DNA of 5,914 nt from positions 1-5,914 of the forward strand of contig JAOZMA010000148.1 in the NCBI GenBank assembly GCA_029934555.1. The letters are read 5' to 3'. The translations under genes and the position numbers were made by a program. Positions 1 through 5,432 of this stretch are shown here, piece by piece. This stretch comes from Acidimicrobiia bacterium. Lineage in GTDB: Bacteria > Actinomycetota > Acidimicrobiia > Spongiisociales > UBA5794. Position 1 is the stretch's first letter; every line of letters starts with the position of its first letter. Below the pieces are notes generated by a model. The model was not told where the DNA came from. It made no database searches and saw nothing but the letters and a program-made list of their open reading frames with translations.

Positions 1-2
1 AC

Positions 3-389
3 CAGGACTGGATGGACGCGGCGCTTGCTGCGCCAACGGCGGCGGAACGGATCGATCACTTCGCGAGAGGCAGCACAAGGATCCTGAACGGGGCCGGTGA
101 CGTCTTTGCTGTTCTCCATGAAGCCAAGTTCGCTGATCCAGATCTGGTTCCAAAGTGGGAGGACGGCCAAAGTAGGCGTCTCGATGGCGTTTCGCGGTTT
201 GTCGGAGCACTCCACGATGACGATCTTGTCGCCGCGGATATGAACCTGGGTGCGGTGATTGATGTGATCTGGTCGCTAACGAGTCCTGAGGTGTACACAC
301 TTCTGGTTGAGCGTCGGCAATGGCCGCCTGATAGATACGGAACCTGGCTGGCCGCGAGTATTGACGACGCACTAGGCCATGCCTCCTAA
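3..389 (+). CDS. TetR-family transcriptional regulator, C-terminal part (5' end off the window)
   Basis: The frame is open to the left edge, so the internal ATG at 12 is probably not the real start and the N-terminal helix-turn-helix DNA-binding domain lies outside the window. About 128 residues are visible. The final 35 or so residues carry the pattern typical of the C-terminal ligand-binding domain of many actinobacterial TetR regulators: a 'LTSPEVYTLLVERRQW' segment, then 'PPDRYGTWLAASIDDAL', ending within a few residues of the stop. An upstream helix with 'AAPTAAERIDHFARG' and a later 'VLHEAKFADPDL' also fit this fold. The ligand and targets cannot be read from the sequence. It is separated from the pyr operon by about 520 bases of non-coding and repeat DNA plus a separate promoter, so a role in pyrimidine control is not indicated. 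Assignment rests on pattern recognition of the C-terminus only. Confidence 0.75.
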   Translation, partial: QDWMDAALAAPTAAERIDHFARGSTRILNGAGDVFAVLHEAKFADPDLVPKWEDGQSRRLDGVSRFVGALHDDDLVAADMNLGAVIDVIWSLTSPEVYTLLVERRQWPPDRYGTWLAASIDDALGHAS

Positions 390-392
390 CAA

Positions 393-409
393 CCAGGTCC
401 CTGACCTGG
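393..409 (+). terminator. Perfect hairpin just after the TetR gene, possible terminator
   Basis: CCAGGTC (393-399) pairs perfectly with GACCTGG (403-409) around a CCT loop. It begins 4 bases after the TetR stop codon, the usual place for a 3'-end hairpin. There is no T-run after it on either strand, so it is not a textbook intrinsic terminator; it may be a U-tract-poor terminator or an mRNA 3'-end stabiliser. Confidence 0.4.
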
Positions 410-711
410 CCAAGGATCAGCGACTCGTTCTCAAGTCTGGGTAGGAGTCGGCTCGTTGATGTAGCGGGGCGAGGCACGGCGCAGATGGGCAGAGGCGGCG
501 AGACCGCCATCGAGAGCCGTTACCTGGTCGAGCGCATGGAAGGACTCGTTGCCATCCGTCAATGCGCCAGGACCGAGGACCGACGCAAAGTGTACGAGCA
601 CTCAGTTGTCCATCACCTACGACCATGGCCGAAAGGGAGCAGAACGCCACGCTTCTCCGAATCCAGTGGTGTGACGTTCCGTACGTGTCCGAGGTGCGTG
701 TCGACCTCCTC
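410..711. other. Intergenic stretch with no supportable gene
   Basis: I see no convincing gene here. Open frames on both strands lack a family motif and a clear ribosome-binding site. One minus-strand frame without a start codon (about 440-570) reads like plausible protein, including 'HALDQVTALDGGLAASAHLRR', and could be a remnant of a decayed gene, but I do not recognise it. A loose inverted pair, CGACTC (421-426) and GAGTCG (445-450), is separated by 18 bases. The stretch passes into the repeat-rich patch at about 712. Confidence 0.5.
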
Positions 712-781
712 GCTCGCTGTGCTCGCCGTACTCGGTCGTCGGTAGAAGGCCCCCCTGCGTCGTCGCAAGCTCCTCCGCGTC

Positions 782-805
782 CCCCCGCCTCCTTCGGGCG
801 AGGGG
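782..805. repeat. GC-rich hairpin inside the repeat patch
   Basis: CCCC (782-785) plus CGCC (786-789) pair with GGCG (797-800) and GGGG (802-805), with a single bulged A at 801 and the loop TCCTTCG. It sits between the two opposed heptamer arrays and could be the structural core of the element. No T-run follows, so it is not called a terminator. Confidence 0.5.
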
Positions 806-830
806 ACAGGACAAGCGCATCTCGCCATAC

Positions 831-879
831 GGACTACGGAATACCGGCTACGGAATACCGAATACCGACTACCGACTAC
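831..879. repeat. 7-bp tandem repeat array, seven units
   Basis: Seven consecutive 7-base units all end in TAC: GGACTAC, GGAATAC, CGGCTAC, GGAATAC, CGAATAC, CGACTAC, CGACTAC. The consensus is [G/C]G[A/G][A/C]TAC. A degenerate eighth unit, GCCATAC (824-830), precedes them, and CGGGAAG (880-886) may be a decayed last unit. The array ends 27 bases before the -35 of the putative pyr promoter. Its function is unknown; the period of 7 is not a multiple of 3, which argues against a coding origin. Confidence 0.8.
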
Positions 880-892
880 CGGGAAGGCGACA

Positions 893-907
893 CCCGGCCT
901 TGCCGGG
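893..907 (+). terminator. Perfect 6-bp GC hairpin upstream of the pyr promoter
   Basis: CCCGGC (893-898) pairs with GCCGGG (902-907) around CTT. It lies between the heptamer array and the -35 of the pyr promoter and could insulate the operon from upstream transcription. No T-run follows on either strand, so a terminator role is only possible; it may equally be the end of the repeat patch. Confidence 0.3.
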
Positions 908-912
908 CATGA

Positions 913-942
913 TTGACCTTGGTCGTCGCGTGCGGCTACCGT
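913..942 (+). promoter_or_regulatory. Putative sigma-A-type promoter of the pyr operon
   Basis: TTGACC (913-918) is a good -35. After an 18-base spacer, TACCGT (937-942) fits the actinobacterial TAnnnT -10 pattern. Transcription would start near 949-950, putting the PyrR-binding element about 15 bases from the RNA 5' end. The placement immediately upstream of a recognisable leader supports the call, but the -10 is weak and no mapping data are available. Confidence 0.5.
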
Positions 943-964
943 CCTCCTCACACATTGACGCCAA

Positions 965-995
965 CCTTTAAATCGGTCCTGCGAGGCCGGGAAGG
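965..995 (+). promoter_or_regulatory. PyrR-binding RNA element (pyr leader binding loop)
   Basis: The element contains the conserved core of PyrR-binding loops, TCCnGnGAGGC, here TCCTGCGAGGC (977-987). It is flanked by the typical CCTTTAAAT on the left (965-973) and GGGAAGG on the right (989-995). CCTT (965-968) can pair with AAGG (992-995) as the lower stem. Positions 974-978 pair with 985-989 (one G-U) as the upper stem, closing a six-base loop. Family knowledge: PyrR bound to UMP or UTP grips this loop and lowers expression of the pyr genes, by attenuation in Bacillus and by translational repression in Mycobacterium smegmatis. The right arm abuts and partly overlaps the ribosome-binding site of the leader ORF at 1007, so a bound loop should block initiation there. 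Confidence 0.88.
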
Positions 996-1006
996 AAGGA
1001 GACAGC

Positions 1007-1093
1007 ATGTACGACGCTTCGAGCGGCGACGGATTCCTTGGGATCGTCAGCCGCTTTTCTCATGTCCGGGGGTGCGACGCATGGCACAGGTGA
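1007..1093 (+). CDS. Leader ORF of 28 codons between the PyrR element and pyrR
   Basis: An ATG at 1007 follows a strong Shine-Dalgarno, GGAAGGAG (994-1001), with 5 bases between. This is a better site than the one in front of pyrR. The frame encodes 28 residues, beginning MYDASSGDG and ending CDAWHR, and stops with TGA at 1091-1093. No protein family is recognised and the product may matter less than the act of translating it. The ORF runs across the whole terminator hairpin (1022-1060) and overlaps the pyrR start at 1081 by 13 bases in a different frame, so it could couple translation into pyrR. It shows no run of unusual codons. Alternatively the ATG could be a fortuitous start in the leader; the strong ribosome-binding site argues against that. 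Confidence 0.6.
   Translation: MYDASSGDGFLGIVSRFSHVRGCDAWHR
1022..1060 (+). terminator. Intrinsic terminator (attenuator) in the pyr leader
   Basis: GCGGC (1023-1027) pairs with GCCGC (1050-1054), extended outward by A1022-T1055. After a bulged A1049, GACG (1028-1031) pairs with CGTC (1045-1048). After a bulged G1032, ATTC (1033-1036) pairs with GGAT (1041-1044) with one G-U, leaving a CTTG loop. The stem is followed at once by TTTTCT (1055-1060). A strong stem plus T-run between a PyrR-binding loop and pyrR is the classic attenuator arrangement. The small hairpin CGCT-TCG-AGCG (1015-1025) shares bases with the terminator's base and could compete with it. No long Bacillus-style antiterminator was evident by eye. 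Confidence 0.75.
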
Positions 1094-1614
1094 TGGACGG
1101 CGGCGACATGGATCGAGCCATTCAGCGGATCGCGCATGAGATCCTGGAGAAGAACCGCGGCTCTGAGGACATCGTCCTTCTCGGAATCCAGACGAGGGGG
1201 GTGCCGCTGGGCGAACGCCTCGCACTTGCACTCGAAGGAATCGAGGGAACGCCGGTTGCGGCGGGGAGCCTGGACATCGGGTTGTACAGGGATGATCTAG
1301 ATCAGCGCCCCAAGACGGAGTTGGGAGCAACGAACGTTCCGGGTCCGATCGGCGAGAAGACAGTGATCCTGGTCGACGACGTCCTCTACACGGGCCGAAC
1401 GATCAGGGCAGCGCTCGACGCGCTGGCTGACATCGGACGGCCCAGTCGGGTCCAGCTCGCAGCTCTGGTCGATCGGGGACATCGAGAGCTCCCCATCCGG
1501 CCGGATTACGTCGGGAAGAACGTGCCTACTTCGCGAAGAGAGCGCGTCTCCGTTCGTCTCGTCGAAATGGACGGCGAGGATGGGGTCGTCATCGAATCGA
1601 GGGACGAGACATGA
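1081..1614 (+). CDS. pyrR: Bifunctional pyr operon regulator PyrR / uracil phosphoribosyltransferase
   Basis: At 177 residues it has the usual length of PyrR, an RNA-binding regulator of pyr operons that often retains some uracil phosphoribosyltransferase activity. The PRPP-binding loop VILVDDVLYTGRT is at residues 95-107. An N-terminal IAHEILEKN (17-25), LLGIQTRGVPL (33-43) and the PyrR-specific LVDRGHRELPIRPDYVGKN (129-147) are all present. The start at 1081 is chosen because family homology begins just after it and GGGGG (1068-1072) lies 8 bases upstream. The open frame reaching back to 913 only reads through the leader. A GTG at 1072 is a weaker alternative. The stop overlaps pyrB as ATGA (1611-1614). 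It presumably regulates its own operon through the leader element at 965-995, which is consistent with its place as first gene. Confidence 0.97.
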   Translation: MAQVMDGGDMDRAIQRIAHEILEKNRGSEDIVLLGIQTRGVPLGERLALALEGIEGTPVAAGSLDIGLYRDDLDQRPKTELGATNVPGPIGEKTVILVDDVLYTGRTIRAALDALADIGRPSRVQLAALVDRGHRELPIRPDYVGKNVPTSRRERVSVRLVEMDGEDGVVIESRDET

Positions 1615-2528
1615 ACCACTTCCTGACCATTGAAGGGCTCACGGCCGGTGATCTGAACGGACTGCTCGACGATGCAGACGAGTTCGTCGAAGTTCTCCAC
1701 CGCCCGATCCCAAAGGTTCCGGCTCTCCGGGGCAAGACCGTCGCCACCATGTTCTTCGAACCGTCTACCCGAACGAAGATGTCGTTCGAGAAGGCAGCGA
1801 AGGCGCTGAGCGCCGACACCATGTCCTTCTCACCTGGAACATCGTCGCTTTCGAAGGGCGAGAGTCTGAAGGACACCGTCCTCACCATCAAGGCGATGGG
1901 CACGGACGCCATGGTGGTTCGCCACAAGGCGACCGGGGCCCCCTGGCGGATCGCGGAGTGGATCGACCAACCGGTGCTCAACGCCGGTGACGGCGCACAT
2001 CAGCATCCAACGCAGGCGCTGCTCGACTCCCTGACGATCCGACAACACTTCGGGACGCTCAAGGGGCTCAAGATCGGAATCGTGGGTGACATACGTCACT
2101 CCAGAGTCGCCCGGTCGGATATCCAGGCGTTCTCGACGCTGGGGGCCGATGTGACGATGGTCGCCCCTCGAACCCTCCTTCCTGTCGACACCGAAGTGTT
2201 CGACGCCACAGCGAAAGAGAACCTGGACGAGGTTCTCGCAGACTTCGACGTTGTCTACGTTCTGCGGGTTCAGGCAGAGCGAGGGGGCGCGTCAGTGTTC
2301 CCATCGCTCTCTGAGTACACCGACCGATACGGCATCACGAGAGAGAGATTCGCCCGGCTCAAACCGGAAGCGATCGTTCTCCACCCGGGACCGATGAATC
2401 GAGGCGTCGAGATCGACGGTGCGGTCGCCGACGATCCGAGGGCGCTGATCCTCGACCAGGTGTTCAACGGCGTTGCCGTTCGAATGGCCGTCTTGTTCCG
2501 ACTGCTCGGAGGTGAGAGCAATGAGTGA
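1611..2528 (+). CDS. pyrB: Aspartate carbamoyltransferase catalytic chain
   Basis: This cytosolic enzyme condenses carbamoyl phosphate with L-aspartate to N-carbamoyl-L-aspartate, the committed step of UMP synthesis. At 305 residues it has the usual catalytic-chain length. Visible landmarks are the carbamoyl-phosphate site FFEPSTRTKMSFE (48-60), the mobile loop SLSKGESLKDT (79-89), HQHPTQALLD (130-139), VGDIRHSRVA (158-167) and the aspartate-side HPGPMNRGVEI (258-268). In the first motif the common STRTR reads STRTK, a conservative change. A Shine-Dalgarno GAGGG (1599-1603) lies inside the end of pyrR, 7 bases before the ATG, and the two genes overlap by 4 bases, indicating coupled translation. 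No regulatory chain gene (pyrI) is present, as is normal for actinobacteria. The adjacent full-length pyrC would allow a PyrB-PyrC complex of the class A type, but that is inference. Confidence 0.98.
   Translation: MNHFLTIEGLTAGDLNGLLDDADEFVEVLHRPIPKVPALRGKTVATMFFEPSTRTKMSFEKAAKALSADTMSFSPGTSSLSKGESLKDTVLTIKAMGTDAMVVRHKATGAPWRIAEWIDQPVLNAGDGAHQHPTQALLDSLTIRQHFGTLKGLKIGIVGDIRHSRVARSDIQAFSTLGADVTMVAPRTLLPVDTEVFDATAKENLDEVLADFDVVYVLRVQAERGGASVFPSLSEYTDRYGITRERFARLKPEAIVLHPGPMNRGVEIDGAVADDPRALILDQVFNGVAVRMAVLFRLLGGESNE
2508..2516 (+). promoter_or_regulatory. Ribosome-binding site that fixes the pyrC start
   Basis: GGAGGTGAG lies inside the last codons of pyrB. GGAGG ends 8 bases before the ATG at 2521, which selects that start over the in-frame ATG at 2473 that sits deep in pyrB. 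Confidence 0.75.
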
Positions 2529-3789
2529 TCTGATCCTCGCGAAAGGCACCGTCCTTACCGCACAGGGCATAGAAGAGGCCGACGTTCGGATTCGTGATGG
2601 GTCGATCGCCGAGATCGGTCCGGGTCTCGAAGGCGACGAGACCATCGATTGCGAAGGTGCGTGGATAGGGCCTGGGCTGGTCGATCTGCACGCTCACTTC
2701 CGTGAGCCCGGCCAAGAGTGGAAAGAGGACATAGCGTCCGGTTCGAGAGCGGCTGCTGCCGGTGGATTCACCGCCGCCTTCGCGATGCCGAACACCGAAC
2801 CCGCGACCGATTCCGGCCATGTAGCCCGGTTCGTCGCGAGTCGAGGGGCCGAGGTGGGGCTGATCGAGGTACTGCCGGTCGGAGCGATCACCAAGGGGCG
2901 AGCCGGCAAAGAGCTTGCCCATCTCGATGAGCTGTGGGCAGCGGGTGTTCGGGTCTTCTCTGACGACGGAGACGTGGTCGAAGACGCAGGGCTGCTCCGT
3001 CAAGCGATGGACTACCTCGCGGAACGCGGTGGCGTGATCTCACAGCACGCCGTAGACATCGGGCTGTCGAGCGGTGGGTTCATGCATGAGGGGAGCGTCT
3101 CGTCGCTGCTCGGCATGTACGGAATACCATCGGCCGCCGATGACGTGATCCTCGCTCGCGACATCCGGCTCGTCGAGATGACGGGTGCTCGTTATCACGT
3201 CCAGCATCTGTCAACCGCAACGGGTGTCGAACTGATCGCTGCGGCGAAAGCGAAGGGTCTACCGGTAACTGCCGAGGTGACTCCGCATCATCTCGCCTTC
3301 GACCACACAGCCGCTCAAACGACCGATCCGGTATACAAGATGATGCCGCCCCTTCGGTCGGGGGAAGATCGCGACGCACTTCGACGGGGTCTGGAGGATG
3401 GAACGGTCGACATCGTGGGGACCGACCATGCGCCCCACGCTGCACACGAGAAAGAGGTTCCCTGGGAACACGCGCCGAACGGCGTGCTCGGTCTCGAGTG
3501 GGCCGCGACGGTGGCGAACACGTTCACAGATCTCGATCAGGCCGCCTTCTTCGACCGGCTCGCGGTCGCACCGGCACGCATCGGGCAGCTCGATGGGCAG
3601 GGGATGATGCCGGAGGTGGGCGGGCCCGCGAACCTCGTGGTGTTCGATCCGAACATCGAATGGACACCGACAACGACGGTCTCCAAGTCCGAGAACAGCC
3701 CGTACTTCGGTCTGCCGCTGCGAGGCAAGGTGATCGCCACGGTGTACCAGGGTCGGGTCACCGCTCTCGACGGCGTACCGGCGAGTTGA
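2521..3789 (+). CDS. pyrC: Dihydroorotase (type I, zinc amidohydrolase)
   Basis: It cyclises N-carbamoyl-aspartate to L-dihydroorotate. At 422 residues it is a typical type I dihydroorotase. The metal and substrate motif DLHAHFREPG is at 55-64 (H57, H59, R61). The FSDDG motif at 146-150 supplies the bridging aspartate used by type I enzymes in place of a carboxylated lysine. Further expected ligands are H176 in SQHAVD, H229 in YHVQHLST and D302 in GTDHAPH. The substrate-side segments AMPNTEP (88-94) and YKMMPPLRS (272-280) are also present. All metal ligands appear intact, so it should be active and not the degenerate PyrC' found next to some PyrB proteins. HAVD departs from the more common HxED. 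The start overlaps the pyrB stop by 8 bases (ATGAGTGA) behind a strong ribosome-binding site; the longer frame starting at 2473 is rejected. Confidence 0.98.
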   Translation: MSDLILAKGTVLTAQGIEEADVRIRDGSIAEIGPGLEGDETIDCEGAWIGPGLVDLHAHFREPGQEWKEDIASGSRAAAAGGFTAAFAMPNTEPATDSGHVARFVASRGAEVGLIEVLPVGAITKGRAGKELAHLDELWAAGVRVFSDDGDVVEDAGLLRQAMDYLAERGGVISQHAVDIGLSSGGFMHEGSVSSLLGMYGIPSAADDVILARDIRLVEMTGARYHVQHLSTATGVELIAAAKAKGLPVTAEVTPHHLAFDHTAAQTTDPVYKMMPPLRSGEDRDALRRGLEDGTVDIVGTDHAPHAAHEKEVPWEHAPNGVLGLEWAATVANTFTDLDQAAFFDRLAVAPARIGQLDGQGMMPEVGGPANLVVFDPNIEWTPTTTVSKSENSPYFGLPLRGKVIATVYQGRVTALDGVPAS

Positions 3790-3794
3790 CAACC

Positions 3795-4718
3795 ATGAGT
3801 CGACCGAAGGTGGATCTCACGACGACCCTGGGACCCGTGACGTTGCGGAGTCCCATCGTCGCGGCCTCCGGCACCGTGGGCTCGGTCGTCGACTTCGCCG
3901 GCGCTGGCGACTTCAGCGTGTACGGCGCTGCGGTCGCCAAGTCGGTGTCTTCCGATCCATGGCAGGGCCGTGACACTCCCCGATTGTCATCATCAGGCGA
4001 GGGCATGCTGAATGCCATCGGGATTCAGAATCCCGGCATCGAAGAGTGGGCGAGACAGATCGGCCCGCGCATCGGGGAAGTACCTGTTCCGATTTGGGGA
4101 TCGGCGGTCGGTCACGACGCCGAAGGATTCGCCGAGGTCGCCGGCGGCCTCGAGGGAGCAGGCGTTGCCGCCGTCGAAGTGAACCTGTCATGCCCGAATC
4201 TCGATGACGGACATCTCTTCGCACTCGACCCGACCGCCTCCGCGGAAGTTGTGGCTGCGGTTCGCTCAGCCACCGATCTGCCGATCGGTGCGAAGCTGTC
4301 CCCGAATGCGGTCGACATCGTTGAGATCGCCGCGGCGGCACAGGAAGCCGGCGCGGACTGGGTCGTGCTCACGAACACCGTTTGGGGGGCCGGATTCGAC
4401 GTGAACACACGGCGTCCGAAGCTCAGATCGGTCGTCGGGGGTTACTCGGGAGCTCCTGTGAAGGCGATCGCGATGCGATGCGTGTGGGAGGTCGCGCAGG
4501 CGCTTCCCGGCCTGCCGATCGTTGGATGTGGCGGGGTTCGAACGGGAGACGACGTGGTGGAGTACCTGCTCGCCGGGGCTTCGGCAGTGGCGATCGGGAC
4601 GGCACACTTCGCCGAACCGAGAGTCGGCGGGCGGATCATCAAACAACTGGAGAGATACATGACGCGCAACGGCATCGCCAGGATCGACGAACTTGTGGGA
4701 GCAGCCGAACCATGGTGA
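3795..4718 (+). CDS. pyrD: Dihydroorotate dehydrogenase, class 1B catalytic subunit
   Basis: An FMN-containing TIM barrel that oxidises dihydroorotate to orotate. At 307 residues it has the length of soluble class 1 enzymes and lacks the N-terminal membrane helices of class 2. VNLSCPN (129-135) carries a cysteine (C133) as catalytic base, the class 1 hallmark. GMLNAIGIQNPG (70-81), LTNTVWG (192-198) and VGCGGVRTGDD (243-253) fit class 1B (PyrDB). Known class 1B enzymes work as a heterotetramer with PyrK (FAD and 2Fe-2S), passing electrons to NAD+. No pyrK flanks it here, so the partner must be elsewhere or different. The ATG at 3795 is preceded only by a weak GGCGAG (3780-3785). It follows pyrC after 5 bases and overlaps pyrF by 7. 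The upstream open frame from 3498 is antiphase reading of pyrC. Confidence 0.95.
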   Translation: MSRPKVDLTTTLGPVTLRSPIVAASGTVGSVVDFAGAGDFSVYGAAVAKSVSSDPWQGRDTPRLSSSGEGMLNAIGIQNPGIEEWARQIGPRIGEVPVPIWGSAVGHDAEGFAEVAGGLEGAGVAAVEVNLSCPNLDDGHLFALDPTASAEVVAAVRSATDLPIGAKLSPNAVDIVEIAAAAQEAGADWVVLTNTVWGAGFDVNTRRPKLRSVVGGYSGAPVKAIAMRCVWEVAQALPGLPIVGCGGVRTGDDVVEYLLAGASAVAIGTAHFAEPRVGGRIIKQLERYMTRNGIARIDELVGAAEPW

Positions 4719-5419
4719 GTGGAGTCATCGTCGCTCTCGACCTTCCGAACGCCGAGGACGCGGTCGCCATGGCCGAGGACGTCGCGGATCATGTTGCCGG
4801 GTTCAAGATCGGTCTGGGGCTCCTTCACGGGCCGGGCCCGCTCCTGATCTCGGCTCTCGTCGCTCTCGGCAAGCCCGTCTTCGCTGATGCGAAACTCCAC
4901 GACATCCCCTCCCAGGTCGAGGCCGCGGCCCGTCGACTGGGAGAGCACGGTGCACGATGGGTGACGGCTCACGTCGGAGGTGGGCAAGACATGCTCGAGG
5001 CTGCCGTACGCGGTCTCGGGGAAGGGGCAGGGGCCGCACCGGCCGGGATCCTCGGTGTCACGGTGCTGACGTCACTTGACGAGGCATCGTTGGCGCGGGT
5101 CGGTATCAACAGGACCCCCGGGAAACTCGTCGCCCGAATGGCGAAAGTCGCGGACGCTGCTGGATGCGAAGGCGTCGTGTCCTCTCCAAGGGAGCTGGCA
5201 ATCGTCGCGGACGTTGCGCCGGACCTGCTGCGGGTCACGCCCGGGATCCGGCCGATCGATCTCAATGACGACCAGGCGCGAACCATGACGCCCGCCGAGG
5301 CCGTTGAGAGGGGCGCGGATCTCCTCGTGGTCGGTCGCCCCATCACAGCAGCCCCCGATCCGCGTGAGGCTGCTGCTGCCATCGCTGCCGAGGTCCAAGG
5401 CGCTCGTCCACTGGATTGA
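4712..5419 (+). CDS. pyrF: Orotidine 5'-phosphate decarboxylase, type 1
   Basis: It converts OMP to UMP, the last step of the pathway. At 235 residues it matches the short type 1 family. The catalytic Lys-Asp-Lys-Asp set is visible: K32 in FKIG, then D59, K61 and D64 in FADAKLHDIP (57-66). D10 in VALDLP contributes to the substrate site. GVTVLTS (115-121), TPGIR (176-180) and the phosphate-binding VGRPIT (207-212) complete the barrel signature. The ATG at 4712 overlaps the pyrD stop by 7 bases (ATGGTGA), with GGGAG (4697-4701) 10 bases upstream; GTG at 4715 is a minor alternative. The type is notable because mycobacteria, which share the pyrF-mihF-gmk order, carry the longer, divergent type 2 enzyme. 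Confidence 0.97.
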   Translation: MVSGVIVALDLPNAEDAVAMAEDVADHVAGFKIGLGLLHGPGPLLISALVALGKPVFADAKLHDIPSQVEAAARRLGEHGARWVTAHVGGGQDMLEAAVRGLGEGAGAAPAGILGVTVLTSLDEASLARVGINRTPGKLVARMAKVADAAGCEGVVSSPRELAIVADVAPDLLRVTPGIRPIDLNDDQARTMTPAEAVERGADLLVVGRPITAAPDPREAAAAIAAEVQGARPLD

Positions 5420-5432
5420 TAGAGTCCCCCTA
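5420..5432 (+). promoter_or_regulatory. Possible -10 element for leaderless transcription of mihF
   Basis: TAGAGT (5420-5425) fits the actinobacterial TAnnnT -10 pattern and is spaced so that +1 would fall on the A of the mihF ATG at 5432. The 12 bases between the pyrF stop and mihF contain no recognisable Shine-Dalgarno. Together these suggest a leaderless mRNA. No good -35 is seen around 5397, and read-through from pyrF remains possible. Confidence 0.4.

Larger units (their letters stand above)
712..886. repeat. Composite intergenic repeat patch with opposed heptamer arrays
   Basis: The patch opens with GCTCGC-TGT-GCTCGC (712-726). Next come three degenerate heptamers in one orientation, GTACTCG, GTCGTCG and GTAGAAG (728-748). 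A GC-rich middle with a hairpin (782-805) follows, and then a cleaner heptamer array in the opposite orientation (831-879). CTCGCCGTAC (722-731) and CTCGCCATAC (821-830) are near-identical direct copies just before or at the edge of the two arrays. Opposed arrays around a structured centre resemble a small palindromic repetitive element of the kind dispersed between genes, but copy number elsewhere in the genome cannot be seen. Open frames crossing it on either strand look repeat-derived rather than coding. Confidence 0.55.

Noticed and set aside
424..550. Scattered CTCGTT copies as a repeat family
   Set aside because: Six-base matches at irregular spacing in high-GC DNA are expected by chance.
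831..879. CRISPR array
   Set aside because: The units are contiguous 7-mers with no spacers; a simple tandem repeat explains it.
485..912. Overlapping plus- and minus-strand open frames in the intergenic region
   Set aside because: They cross the repeat patch, have no recognisable domain or good ribosome-binding site, and look repeat-derived.
955..983. Second promoter with TTGACG (955-960) as -35
   Set aside because: No TAnnnT -10 at suitable spacing, and its start would cut into the PyrR loop.
913..1080. Upstream extension of the pyrR frame giving a 233-residue protein
   Set aside because: It reads through the promoter, PyrR loop and terminator and has no PyrR similarity; homology starts just after the ATG at 1081.
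2473..2520. In-frame ATG giving pyrC 16 extra residues
   Set aside because: It lies within pyrB; the ATG at 2521 has a strong ribosome-binding site and the normal dihydroorotase N-terminus.
3498..3794. N-terminal extension of pyrD
   Set aside because: It is out-of-frame translation of the end of pyrC; class 1B PyrD begins at about 3795.
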